This document shows, piece by piece, positions 1 through 6,493 of a DNA stretch of 6,493 bases. The stretch lies in NCBI GenBank assembly GCA_021811115.1, contig JAJZPP010000036.1, forward strand, positions 1 through 6,493. Direction: 5' to 3'. The notes beneath the pieces were generated by a model. The model saw nothing but the letters and a program-made list of their open reading frames with translations, had not been told where the DNA came from and did not search any database. Every line of letters begins with the position of its first letter. Within the stretch, counting starts at the first letter, position 1. The stretch is from a bacterium. Lineage in GTDB: Bacteria > Chlamydiota > Chlamydiia > Chlamydiales > FEN-1388. Position numbers and translations under genes: made by a program.

Positions 1-1
1 G

Positions 2-634
2 CTGGCCGATATTTATACAGCCATACAGGTTGAAAAGAGTGGTACCATTTCAGAGTACATGGAGGATCTTGTCACGGCCGGCTTCATCTCTCATGAGTTC
101 ACCTGGCATCTGGGTTCTGGACGTGATTCCAAATTGAGCCGCTATCGATTAAAGGACAACTATGTAAGGTTTTACCTCAAATACATTGAACCTAATAAGA
201 AAAAAATTGAGAGACAAGGGATGAAGCTTCTCCCCAGCTGGCAGGGAGCCATGGGACTGCAATTTGAAAATTTAGTACTCTCGAATAGGAAGGCGATCCA
301 GCAGCTTCTCAATATAGACTCCTCTGAAATCGTCAATGACAACCCTTTTTTTCAGCATCAATCAAAAGCTCGTCCAGGTTGTCAAATCGATTACCTGATT
401 CAAACGCGATTTGGCACATGCTATGTGTGTGAAATCAAATTCTGCAGCAAGGAAATCTCCTCTACTATCATCGACGAGGTGAACCGAAAAATTAGCAGCA
501 TCGATCTTCCAAAAAATCTTTCCCTTCGCCCCGTGTTAATCCACGTCAACGGGGTGGAAGAGGAGGTCGTTGAAAGCGGTTTCTTTGCATCTATAATTGA
601 TTTTAAGGCACTTCTCCGCGCCCATCTATTTTGA
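2..634 (+). CDS. AAA-type ATPase with DUF234 C-terminal domain (3' part only)
   Basis: The reading frame is open from base 2, so the gene begins upstream and the ATG at 59 is an internal methionine. The visible 210 residues lack the Walker A and B motifs expected in the missing N-terminal half. They begin with a winged-helix-like segment (SGTISEYMEDLVTAGFI), followed by the sequence YRLKDNYVRFYLKYIEP, which resembles the DUF234 hallmark of archaeal-type ATPases (ATPase_2/DUF234 family). A GLQFENLV segment, an aspartate in QIDYLIQ (partial residue 130) and the CEIKF segment (E144, K146) together look like a PD-(D/E)XK nuclease fold core, which this family often carries. Function is not established for the family. 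Roles in DNA handling, mobile elements or toxin-like behaviour are inference only. By sampled lines G+C is about 40%, clearly below the neighbouring genes, which suggests acquisition by transfer. The family assignment is fairly secure; the cellular role is unknown. Confidence 0.8.
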   Translation: MADIYTAIQVEKSGTISEYMEDLVTAGFISHEFTWHLGSGRDSKLSRYRLKDNYVRFYLKYIEPNKKKIERQGMKLLPSWQGAMGLQFENLVLSNRKAIQQLLNIDSSEIVNDNPFFQHQSKARPGCQIDYLIQTRFGTCYVCEIKFCSKEISSTIIDEVNRKISSIDLPKNLSLRPVLIHVNGVEEEVVESGFFASIIDFKALLRAHLF

Positions 635-659
635 ACTCGACTTTGTACAAAGTCGAGTT
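634..659. repeat. Perfect 26-bp palindrome at the end of the ATPase gene
   Basis: The left arm AACTCGACTTT and the right arm AAAGTCGAGTT are exact reverse complements around a GTAC centre, so all 26 bases read the same on both strands. It starts on the last base of the ATPase stop codon. As RNA it would form an 11-bp stem with a four-base loop. No U-tract follows on either strand, so it is not a classical intrinsic terminator, though it could still act as a 3' end stabiliser or weak terminator. Other possibilities are an operator for a dimeric regulator, a dispersed palindromic repeat, or the remnant of a mobile-element end. Confidence 0.75.
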
Positions 660-665
660 GAAGGC

Positions 666-696
666 TTGCAATTAAAATAAAATCAATCTATTGATT
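666..696 (+). promoter_or_regulatory. Possible ackA-xfp promoter and dyad operator
   Basis: This AT-rich stretch lies between the palindrome and ackA. TTGCAA (666-671) and TATTGA (689-694) are 17 bases apart and weakly resemble -35 and -10 boxes; TAAAAT at 673-678 or 678-683 is an alternative -10. Overlapping this is the dyad AATCAAT-CT-ATTGATT (681-696), two exact 7-base inverted arms with a 2-base spacer, in a position that could let a regulator block transcription. None of the promoter matches is strong, and no transcription start can be fixed from sequence alone. Confidence 0.3.
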
Positions 697-766
697 GGGT
701 CAATGTTGTGCAAGTGTTCAAGAAGTTGAGGTGAGGACCAAGCTCCAGAACACAGTGCTGTCTCAT

Positions 767-774
767 AAGAAGGA
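767..774 (+). promoter_or_regulatory. Ribosome-binding site of ackA
   Basis: AAGAAGGA is a strong Shine-Dalgarno match ending five bases before the ATG at 780. It supports that start even though it places about ten residues ahead of the conserved kinase core ([10 protein letters not shown]). Confidence 0.75.
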
Positions 775-779
775 TACCC

Positions 780-2012
780 ATGTCGTTGATCGGAGGGCAG
801 AATACAGCCAGAATATTGACGATCAACGGAGGCTCCTCAAGCATTAAATTCGCCCTGTTCGAGATCGGAGAGGTTCCACGCCGGCTCCTGCACGGACAGA
901 TAGAACGCATCGGCCTTCCAGAGGCTTTTTTTCATGTGGAAGGAGAGCACGGTTTTGCAGGCCCTGTGAATGCTCCCGAACACTTTTCAGCTGTGAATCT
1001 GTTGATGGATTGGATTGCAGAGAAGGGGTTGCTCAAGACGTTGACGGCTGTAGGCCATCGTGTGGTACACGGAGGGCCCACGTATGGCGAGTCGCAGCTG
1101 ATCACTCCAGCTATGATTGCACAGCTGCGCCAATTATGCCTCTTTGATCCAGAACATCTCCCAGAAGAGATTCTCTTAACAGAAGCGGTCAAGGCTCGCT
1201 TCCCAGACCTGCCCCAAGTGGCCTGCTTTGATACGGCGTTTCATCATACACTCCCCCGTGTTGCCCAACTGCTTCCCCTGCCCCGTCGATATGAGCTCAA
1301 GGGGGTTCGTCGGTATGGGTTCCACGGGCTATCTTACGCCTATTTGGTGGAAGAATTGGCTCGATGTGCTGGGGAGAAAGAAGCTTTAGGGCGGCTTGTC
1401 CTCGCCCATCTGGGTAATGGGGCGAGTTTAGCCGCTGTTCACAAGGGCAAATCAATCGATACAAGCATGAGCTGTACGCCCACAGCAGGCATCCCGATGA
1501 GTACCCGCACAGGTGATCTTGACCCAGGATTGGTCTGGTATCTGATGCGTACGGAAGGATTGGATGCCAAAGGGTTTAATGAGTTGGTTACCTTCCAATC
1601 AGGCCTCTTAGGTCTCTCGGAGACCAGTTCTGATATGCGGGATCTGCTCCAGCGTGAGGCTGACGATGTGCGAGCCGCAGAGGCGATCGCCATCTTCTGT
1701 TACCAGGTGAAGAAATGGATCGGCGGTTTTGCTGCCGCCCTCGGGGGGATCGATACGCTGGTATTTTCAGGCGGCATTGGCGAAAACTCTCCACCCATCC
1801 GCAGTCGTATCTGCGAAGGGTTGAATTTTTTAGGGCTTGAACTGGATGAATCGTTGAACGCCGGCAATGCCCCCATTATTTCTACAAAAACCAGTCTGGC
1901 GACGGCTCGTGTTATGCATACAGATGAAGAACGGATGATAGCGACGAGCGTCTGTCGTGTCCTCGGTATAACAACAAGGAGTGAATATGAAAAAAAAACC
2001 GCTTTCCACTGA
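780..2012 (+). CDS. ackA: Acetate kinase
   Basis: Cytoplasmic ASKHA-fold kinase, 410 residues, catalysing acetyl phosphate + ADP to acetate + ATP, reversibly. The nucleotide/phosphate motif NGGSSSIKF is at residues 16-24, GHRVVHGG at 92-99 (R94), DTAFHHT at 151-157 (D151), RYGFHG at 178-183 (H182), HLGNGAS at 210-216, [10 protein letters not shown] at 241-250 (R243), SGGIGENS at 330-337 and TDEERMIA at 381-388. The expected catalytic Arg, Asp and His positions, by comparison with the Methanosarcina enzyme, are all present. The usual LAPLHNP segment is replaced by [10 protein letters not shown] (121-130) and the usual EGLxMGTR by TAGIPMSTR, which points to a divergent subfamily of acetate/propionate kinases. 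Length is normal for the family; the last dozen or so residues are an extension that runs into xfp. The next gene makes its substrate, so acetyl phosphate is the likely in vivo substrate and ATP formation the likely direction. Propionate kinase activity cannot be excluded. Confidence 0.95.
   Translation: MSLIGGQNTARILTINGGSSSIKFALFEIGEVPRRLLHGQIERIGLPEAFFHVEGEHGFAGPVNAPEHFSAVNLLMDWIAEKGLLKTLTAVGHRVVHGGPTYGESQLITPAMIAQLRQLCLFDPEHLPEEILLTEAVKARFPDLPQVACFDTAFHHTLPRVAQLLPLPRRYELKGVRRYGFHGLSYAYLVEELARCAGEKEALGRLVLAHLGNGASLAAVHKGKSIDTSMSCTPTAGIPMSTRTGDLDPGLVWYLMRTEGLDAKGFNELVTFQSGLLGLSETSSDMRDLLQREADDVRAAEAIAIFCYQVKKWIGGFAAALGGIDTLVFSGGIGENSPPIRSRICEGLNFLGLELDESLNAGNAPIISTKTSLATARVMHTDEERMIATSVCRVLGITTRSEYEKKTAFH
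1976..1981 (+). promoter_or_regulatory. Ribosome-binding site of xfp, inside ackA
   Basis: AAGGAG lies within the last codons of ackA and ends five bases before the ATG at 1987. It decides the xfp start: the alternative in-frame GTG at 1981 overlaps the motif itself and is therefore unlikely. Confidence 0.75.
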
Positions 2013-4350
2013 GATGCTCAAGAAAATAGACGCCTACTGGCGGGCAGCAAACTACCTCTCAGTCGGCCAGATTTACCTCTATAACAATCCGTTGCTCCAC
2101 GAGCCGCTCAAGCTGTCAGACATAAAACCTCTCGTAGTGGGCCATTGGGGCACCGTTCCAGGGCAGAATTTTATCTATGCGCACCTTAATCGCATCATCA
2201 ACAAGTATGATTTGGATATGTTCTACCTGGCCGGACCCGGTCATGGAGGACCCGCATTGGTTGCCAACACCTACCTGGAAGGGACGTACAGTGAAGTGTA
2301 CCCTGAAGTGACACAAGATGAGGCGGGAATGAAGAAGCTGTTCATGCACTTTTCTTTCCCTGGAGGAATTTCTAGCCACGTGGCGCCTTCGGTACCCGGA
2401 TCGATTCATGAAGGAGGCGAACTGGGTTATTCGCTGAGCCATGCGTTTGGGGCGGTCTTTGATAACCCAGATATCATCGTCGCCTGCGTGGTAGGCGATG
2501 GAGAGGCGGAAACAGGACCATTGGCCGCAGCGTGGCATTCCAATAAGTTTCTCAATCCCGTAGCTGATGGGGCGGTCCTCCCAATTCTGCACCTCAATGG
2601 GTACAAAATCAGCAATCCCACAGTCTTCGCTCGTATCGAGCATGAAGAGTTAGAGCAGTTTTTTCGAGGCTGTGGGTGGACGCCGTTCTTTGTTGAAGGC
2701 GATGATCCAGAATCCATGCATCAGCTTATGGCAGCCACATTGGACAGTGCCATTGAAGAAATCAAGTCAATCCAGAAAAAAGCTCGCAGTAAAAATGATG
2801 CGACCCGCCCTCGCTGGCCCATGATTGTTCTCAGGACGCCTAAAGGGTGGACTGGCCCCAAAGTCGTGGATGGGGTACGCATTGAAGGCACCTTCCGATC
2901 CCACCAAGTGCCCCTCTTAGTGAATGCCAAATACCCGCACCATGTTCCTCTGCTGGAATCGTGGATGAAGAGTTACAAACCCGAAGAGCTTTTTGACGAT
3001 CATGGGTGCCTCATTAAAGAGCTGGCAGAGCTTGCTCCCCGTGGAACACGGCGTATGGGGGCCAATCCTCATACCAATGGTGGCCTGCTGTTGCAAGATC
3101 TTCGCATGCCAGATTTCCGCGACTACGCTGTGGCTGCGCCTGCCCCAGGGGCTGTCGAATGCAATGATACTCATGTCTTAGGCGGTTTCCTTCGAGATGT
3201 GATGAAGCTCAATGAGGATCATCGCAACTTTCGACTCTTCGGTCCTGACGAGACGGTCTCCAATCTCTTGGAAGCAGTCTTTGAAACGACAAACCGGCAA
3301 TGGGATGCTCAGGAATTGCCTGAGGATCAATTTTTGGCTCCTGATGGCAGAGTGGTGGATTCCATGCTCAGTGAACATCAGTGTCAGGGGTGGCTTGAGG
3401 GGTATTTGTTGACGGGAAGGCATGGGGTTTTTAATAGCTATGAGGCGTTCATCCGCATTGTCGATTCGATGTTCAGTCAGCATGCCAAATGGTTAAAGGT
3501 CTGTGCAGAGTTACCTTGGAGGGCAAAAATTGCCTCGTTGAATTACCTGCTCGTCTCCCATGTGTGGCAGCAGGACCACAATGGGTTTACCCATCAAGAC
3601 CCCGGTTTCCTCGACCATGTTGTCAATAAGAAAGCGGATACGGTTCGGGTCTACTTACCGCCGGATGCTAACTGCCTGCTCTCTGTCATGGATCACTGCC
3701 TGCGGAGCCGTAATTACGTCAATGTGGTGGTGGCAGGTAAACATGCGCTGCCGCTCTGGTTACCCATTGACGCGGCTGTCATCCATTGCACAGAAGGGAT
3801 TGGTATCTGGCAGTGGGCCAGCAACGATCAGGGGAGTGAACCAGATATTGTCATGGCATGCTGTGGCGACACCCCGACGCTGGAAGTGTTGGCAGCCACA
3901 TCTATTCTTCGCCAGTATCTTCCTGAGTTGAAAATTCGTGTCGTGAATGTGGTGGATCTCATGAGACTTCAGCCCCACACCGAGCATCCGCATGGGCTGA
4001 ACGATGCCGATTATGATGCGCTGTTTACCAAGGACAAGCCGATTGTTTTTGGCTTCCACGGCTACCCATGGCTCATCCATCGTCTCACCTATCGCAGAAC
4101 CAATCGAAACATGCATGTGAGGGGGTATAAAGAGGAAGGGACAGTCACCACTCCGTTTGATATGCGCGTACAAAACGATCTGGATCGCTTTCACCTTGTT
4201 CAGGATGTGATCGATAGGATTCCAAATCCCGGGAGTAAGGGCGCCTATTTGAAGCAAATGATGAAGGACAAGCTTGTCGAGCATAAACAGTACATTAACA
4301 AACACGGTCAGGACATGCCTGAAATCAGAAACTGGAAGTGGGCGTCATAA
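1987..4350 (+). CDS. xfp: Xylulose 5-phosphate/fructose 6-phosphate phosphoketolase
   Basis: Cytoplasmic thiamine-diphosphate enzyme of 787 residues, a normal length for the family. It splits xylulose 5-phosphate with phosphate into acetyl phosphate and glyceraldehyde 3-phosphate, and often also fructose 6-phosphate into acetyl phosphate and erythrose 4-phosphate. Both family signatures are present: EGGELGY at residues 142-148, and G-x3-D-x-P through GDGE at 155-173. Histidines expected at the active site occur in GHWGT (H53), GPGHGGPA (H86) and SSHVAP (H131). FRLFGPDET (415-423), [10 protein letters not shown] (529-538) and [11 protein letters not shown] (604-614) mark the pyrimidine-binding and C-terminal domains, and the protein ends in the typical PEIRNWKW. 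The start overlaps the end of ackA by 26 bp in a different frame, implying co-transcription and translational coupling. Whether it prefers the C5 or C6 sugar phosphate cannot be read from the sequence. Confidence 0.96.
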   Translation: MKKKPLSTEMLKKIDAYWRAANYLSVGQIYLYNNPLLHEPLKLSDIKPLVVGHWGTVPGQNFIYAHLNRIINKYDLDMFYLAGPGHGGPALVANTYLEGTYSEVYPEVTQDEAGMKKLFMHFSFPGGISSHVAPSVPGSIHEGGELGYSLSHAFGAVFDNPDIIVACVVGDGEAETGPLAAAWHSNKFLNPVADGAVLPILHLNGYKISNPTVFARIEHEELEQFFRGCGWTPFFVEGDDPESMHQLMAATLDSAIEEIKSIQKKARSKNDATRPRWPMIVLRTPKGWTGPKVVDGVRIEGTFRSHQVPLLVNAKYPHHVPLLESWMKSYKPEELFDDHGCLIKELAELAPRGTRRMGANPHTNGGLLLQDLRMPDFRDYAVAAPAPGAVECNDTHVLGGFLRDVMKLNEDHRNFRLFGPDETVSNLLEAVFETTNRQWDAQELPEDQFLAPDGRVVDSMLSEHQCQGWLEGYLLTGRHGVFNSYEAFIRIVDSMFSQHAKWLKVCAELPWRAKIASLNYLLVSHVWQQDHNGFTHQDPGFLDHVVNKKADTVRVYLPPDANCLLSVMDHCLRSRNYVNVVVAGKHALPLWLPIDAAVIHCTEGIGIWQWASNDQGSEPDIVMACCGDTPTLEVLAATSILRQYLPELKIRVVNVVDLMRLQPHTEHPHGLNDADYDALFTKDKPIVFGFHGYPWLIHRLTYRRTNRNMHVRGYKEEGTVTTPFDMRVQNDLDRFHLVQDVIDRIPNPGSKGAYLKQMMKDKLVEHKQYINKHGQDMPEIRNWKWAS
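1990..1998 (+). other. A9 tract in the ackA/xfp overlap (possible slippage site)
   Basis: Nine consecutive A residues encode Lys-Lys-Lys at residues 2-4 of Xfp and, in the ackA frame, part of Glu-Lys-Lys near the AckA C-terminus. The two frames are related so that loss of one A in the transcript, or a +1 ribosomal shift, would join AckA directly to Xfp. The tract is seen; slippage is inference. An AAA-rich start after ATG is also common simply because it favours translation initiation. Confidence 0.35.
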
Positions 4351-5706
4351 CAGAATATCGATCGCCTCATCGACCCATGAGACAGGTTTGAGCGTGAGAG
4401 AGGAGCGAAGCTGTTCGCAGGATTTGAGGTTTTTCGCCGGAATGATGCATGTCGAAAACCCCATCTGACTCGCCTCTTTCACCCTCGATTCGATGCGAGG
4501 AACAGCCCGTACCTCCCCTCCAAGTCCCACCTCACCAATGACGGCTGTATCAGGATCAAATATTTTGTTGGCAAAAGAGGAGGTGATGGCGAGGAGAAGG
4601 CCTAAGTCTGCCGCCGGCTCCGTGATTTTAAACCCACCAGTAATCGAGACAAATACATCGCTCTTGTGGAGTCGAAGACGGGCCCTCTTTTCACAGACAG
4701 CCAGCAGGAGCGCCAGCCGATTAGGATCAAGCCCTGTACACTTTCGAGAGGGGGTTGGGAAGAAGGTTTCGGTTACGAGCGCCTGCGCTTCAATGAGAAT
4801 GGGGCGCGTCCCTTCGATCATGGGCATGATGACCGCGCCTGTTGTCCCCTTGGCTCTATCCTCGATGAACAGTTGGGAGGGGTTGCTGACCTGCTTGAGC
4901 CCTGACGATTCCATTTGGAAGACGGCGATCTCATCGGTAGGGCCAAATCGATTTTTTATGGCTCGGACCAGGCGAAGATTATGCTGCTGATCACCCTCAA
5001 AGTAGAGGACTGTATCGACCAGGTGTTCTAAGATTCTGGGGCCTGCGATCTCACCTGTTTTGGTCACATGCCCAATGATGAGAATAGAGGTGTGGGTCGT
5101 TTTGGCCAACTGCATCAAGGCGGCCGTGCACTCTCGCACTTGGGTAACCGAACCTGGACTTGAGGGGATCTCGTTTTTATAGATGATCTGGATCGAGTCG
5201 ATGATAGCCAATTTGGGGGCGGACTCTGTGATATATTTGGCTATCGTTCCCACTTCAGTCTCATTTGAGAAGAGGACAGAAGGCGTATTGAGGGAGAGCC
5301 GTTTGGCACGCAGAGCAATCTGTTCGAGCGACTCTTCTCCCGAGACGTAGAGCACAGGAACGCCTGAGTCAGCCAGGAAGTGGGCCAGTTGGATGGCGAG
5401 GGTTGATTTACCGATGCCAGGATCTCCACCAATGAGTGTGAGGGAGCCAGGGACAATCCCTCCACCGAGGGCGGTGTCAAGTTCAGAAAAGCCTGTTAAG
5501 TACCGCTGGAGCGGTTTTGTCTCAATCTCTGCGAGCCGAACAGGTGTCTGCCACCGCTTTGGCCCCAAGATAGGAAGTGTTCTGGTTGGTGGTTGTTCTA
5601 TTTCTTCCTGAAACGTGTTCCAAGCGCCGCATGTGGGGCACTGTCCGCACCATTTTGGCTGTTTGTCGCCGCAGGAACTGCAGTACCACACTTTCTTTAG
5701 CTTCAT
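4345..5706 (-). CDS. radA: DNA repair and recombination protein RadA (Sms)
   Basis: RecA-related ATPase of 453 residues, the normal family length. It drives branch migration of recombination intermediates and helps process stalled forks. The N-terminal zinc finger uses C9, C12, C23 and C26. Walker A is [10 protein letters not shown] (93-102), Walker B ends at D170 in LAIIDSIQ, and the RadA-specific KNRFG motif is at 251-255. The C-terminal Lon-like domain includes [10 protein letters not shown] (391-400). All key motifs are intact. The ATG overlaps the rnc stop as ATGA, with AAGG nine bases upstream, so the two are probably translated from one transcript. The 3' end overlaps the xfp stop by 6 bp, leaving no space for a terminator between the convergent genes. 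As far as I recall, hemC lies downstream of this gene in Chlamydia; here ackA-xfp occupies that side. Confidence 0.96.
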   Translation of the reverse strand: MKLKKVWYCSSCGDKQPKWCGQCPTCGAWNTFQEEIEQPPTRTLPILGPKRWQTPVRLAEIETKPLQRYLTGFSELDTALGGGIVPGSLTLIGGDPGIGKSTLAIQLAHFLADSGVPVLYVSGEESLEQIALRAKRLSLNTPSVLFSNETEVGTIAKYITESAPKLAIIDSIQIIYKNEIPSSPGSVTQVRECTAALMQLAKTTHTSILIIGHVTKTGEIAGPRILEHLVDTVLYFEGDQQHNLRLVRAIKNRFGPTDEIAVFQMESSGLKQVSNPSQLFIEDRAKGTTGAVIMPMIEGTRPILIEAQALVTETFFPTPSRKCTGLDPNRLALLLAVCEKRARLRLHKSDVFVSITGGFKITEPAADLGLLLAITSSFANKIFDPDTAVIGEVGLGGEVRAVPRIESRVKEASQMGFSTCIIPAKNLKSCEQLRSSLTLKPVSWVDEAIDILL

Positions 5707-6422
5707 GGGGATCGACCTTGCAAGATGGTTAACGCCTGTTTGGCCGCCTCTTTTTCTGCCTCGCGCTTTGACCTCCCAGTGGCTGAGGCGATCTCCTCGT
5801 CTTGGCTCACGAGGGTAATCGTAAAGGTCCTATCATGAGGCGGGCCGATGATGGCATCGATTCGGTACTCTGGGGGGGATAGGTGGTGCTTGGCGAGGTA
5901 CTCTTGTAGGGCCGCCTTGGGGTTTGGGGACCTGCTCTCGAGCATGGCGTGGAAGAAGGTCGAAAAGTGGGAGGAAAGAAAGCTCTTCACCTCATCCCAG
6001 CCTCCGTCAATAAAGAGAGCGCCGACAATTGCCTCAAACAGGTTAGCCGAAATGGAGGGAGAGGTGCGCAGGCTCGAATCGTTGTGGGCCATGACGAGGA
6101 ATTGGGCGACATTGAGCTGTTCCATCATGAGCGTGCAGGCGTGCCGAGAGACGAGGAGCGCCTTGTGTTCTGAGAGCATCCCTTCCTCGAGGGAGGGGAA
6201 CTCGTCGAAGAGGAAAGAGGCGGTGAAGAGGTTGAGGACGCTGTCTCCGAGGTATTCGAGCCGCTCATTTGAAACGAGAGGCAGCCGGCATTCGTTGAGG
6301 AAGGAGCTGTGCGTAAATGCCTGGATTACAAGCTCTTTGTTTCGAAACGTATATCCCAGAGCCTTTTCGATGGCGGGGATGGATTGGTTGAGGGCTGAGA
6401 GTTTTTCGATATCTTTCATCAT
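5703..6422 (-). CDS. rnc: Ribonuclease III
   Basis: Double-strand-specific endoribonuclease of 239 residues that processes rRNA precursors and structured mRNAs and acts as a homodimer in the cytoplasm. The catalytic signature NERLEYLGDSV is at residues 52-62, giving metal-binding E53, E56 and D60, and E80 lies in the EEGMLS segment. The second metal site reads ANLFEA (126-131): E130 is kept, but asparagine 127 stands where Escherichia coli has D114. The C-terminal double-stranded-RNA-binding domain spans roughly 167-235, with the basic helix KREAEKEAA at 219-227. The start is bounded: a TGA lies directly before the ATG at 6422, and a second ATG follows at 6419. The Shine-Dalgarno match is weak (AGAGG about 15 bases upstream). 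This is the first gene of an apparent rnc-radA operon. Confidence 0.95.
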   Translation of the reverse strand: MMKDIEKLSALNQSIPAIEKALGYTFRNKELVIQAFTHSSFLNECRLPLVSNERLEYLGDSVLNLFTASFLFDEFPSLEEGMLSEHKALLVSRHACTLMMEQLNVAQFLVMAHNDSSLRTSPSISANLFEAIVGALFIDGGWDEVKSFLSSHFSTFFHAMLESRSPNPKAALQEYLAKHHLSPPEYRIDAIIGPPHDRTFTITLVSQDEEIASATGRSKREAEKEAAKQALTILQGRSP

Positions 6423-6456
6423 TCAAATTTGCAATAGCCTCTAAGGTGAAGGAGGG

Positions 6457-6483
6457 AGTATAATCATCTGCGAATTTTGTCAA
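6457..6483 (-). promoter_or_regulatory. Probable sigma70-type promoter of rnc-radA
   Basis: On the minus strand TTGACA (6483-6478) is a perfect -35 box, and TATACT (6462-6457) matches five of six -10 bases. The spacer is 15 bases, shorter than the ideal 17. Transcription would start near 6450, giving a leader of about 28 bases before the rnc ATG. Placement directly ahead of a well-supported gene strengthens the call. Confidence 0.6.
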
Positions 6484-6493
6484 AATGATGGAT

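Noticed and set aside
641..652. Resemblance of the palindrome centre (TTTGTACAAA) to a lambda-type att core
   Set aside because: Only the short symmetrical core is shared, and no integrase gene or flanking direct repeat is visible.
703..729. Eight-codon open frame ahead of ackA, a possible leader peptide
   Set aside because: It has only a weak GGG upstream, no attenuator-like hairpin follows, and an open frame this short is expected by chance.
1981..1986. GTG at 1981 as the xfp start
   Set aside because: It overlaps the AAGGAG ribosome-binding site, which is ideally spaced for the ATG at 1987.
3760..4305. 181-codon open frame antisense to xfp
   Set aside because: It lies wholly within a well-supported phosphoketolase gene, lacks a recognisable domain, and is explained by the codon usage of the sense strand. 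The 175-codon frame at 2116-2643 is rejected for the same reason.
4366..4381. CTCAT/ATGAG hairpin near the xfp-radA junction as a terminator
   Set aside because: The stem is only five pairs, no U-tract follows on either strand, and it lies in radA coding sequence.
4493..4990. 165-codon open frame antisense to radA
   Set aside because: It is a shadow of the RadA C-terminal half, with no plausible domain.
5848..6444. 198-codon open frame antisense to rnc
   Set aside because: It is the complement of a conserved RNase III gene with all family motifs; its low-complexity Arg/Ser-rich product matches nothing I recognise.
6265..6483. Minus-strand frame starting at TTG 6483, upstream of and overlapping rnc
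   Set aside because: Its TTG start is part of the -35 box TTGACA, it overlaps rnc out of frame, and its product is not recognisable.

Overview
The window holds the 3' end of one gene and four complete protein genes, in two convergent groups. On the left, reading rightward, are the end of an AAA-type ATPase gene (DUF234 family), then acetate kinase (ackA) and phosphoketolase (xfp). On the right, reading leftward, are ribonuclease III (rnc) and the recombination ATPase RadA (radA). No rRNA, tRNA, CRISPR array or recognisable transposase is visible.

Organism: probably a member of the Chlamydiota, of the amoeba-associated or environmental kind, with moderate confidence. The main clue is rnc followed directly by radA with overlapping stop and start codons. 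As far as I recall, rnc and radA (sms) are adjacent in Chlamydia, with hemC next. DUF234-type ATPases are also common in environmental chlamydiae and other amoeba symbionts. By sampled lines, base composition is roughly 50-60% G+C in the metabolic and housekeeping genes but about 40% in the ATPase gene. That is higher than most described chlamydiae, so a metagenome-derived or less-studied lineage, or another phylum with the same gene order, remains possible.

Layout: 2-634 is the ATPase C-terminal part. 635-779 is a gene-free stretch with a perfect 26-bp palindrome starting in the ATPase stop codon, an AT-rich segment with a second dyad, and the ackA ribosome-binding site. 780-2012 is ackA and 1987-4350 is xfp, overlapping by 26 bp and probably translated as an operon. 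xfp and radA meet tail to tail with a 6-bp overlap at 4345-4350. radA (5706-4345) and rnc (6422-5703) share a 4-bp ATGA overlap, and a sigma70-like promoter lies upstream of rnc at 6483-6457.

How the genes work together: Xfp cleaves xylulose 5-phosphate or fructose 6-phosphate with phosphate to give acetyl phosphate. AckA turns acetyl phosphate and ADP into acetate and ATP. The pair is a complete two-step route from sugar phosphate to ATP and acetate that needs neither pyruvate dehydrogenase nor phosphotransacetylase. rnc and radA are housekeeping RNA-processing and DNA-recombination genes with no evident link to it. I see no convincing previously undescribed system here. The points most worth checking are the acetyl-phosphate module beside chlamydial-type housekeeping genes, the perfect palindrome at the compositional boundary, and the A9 tract in the ackA/xfp overlap.
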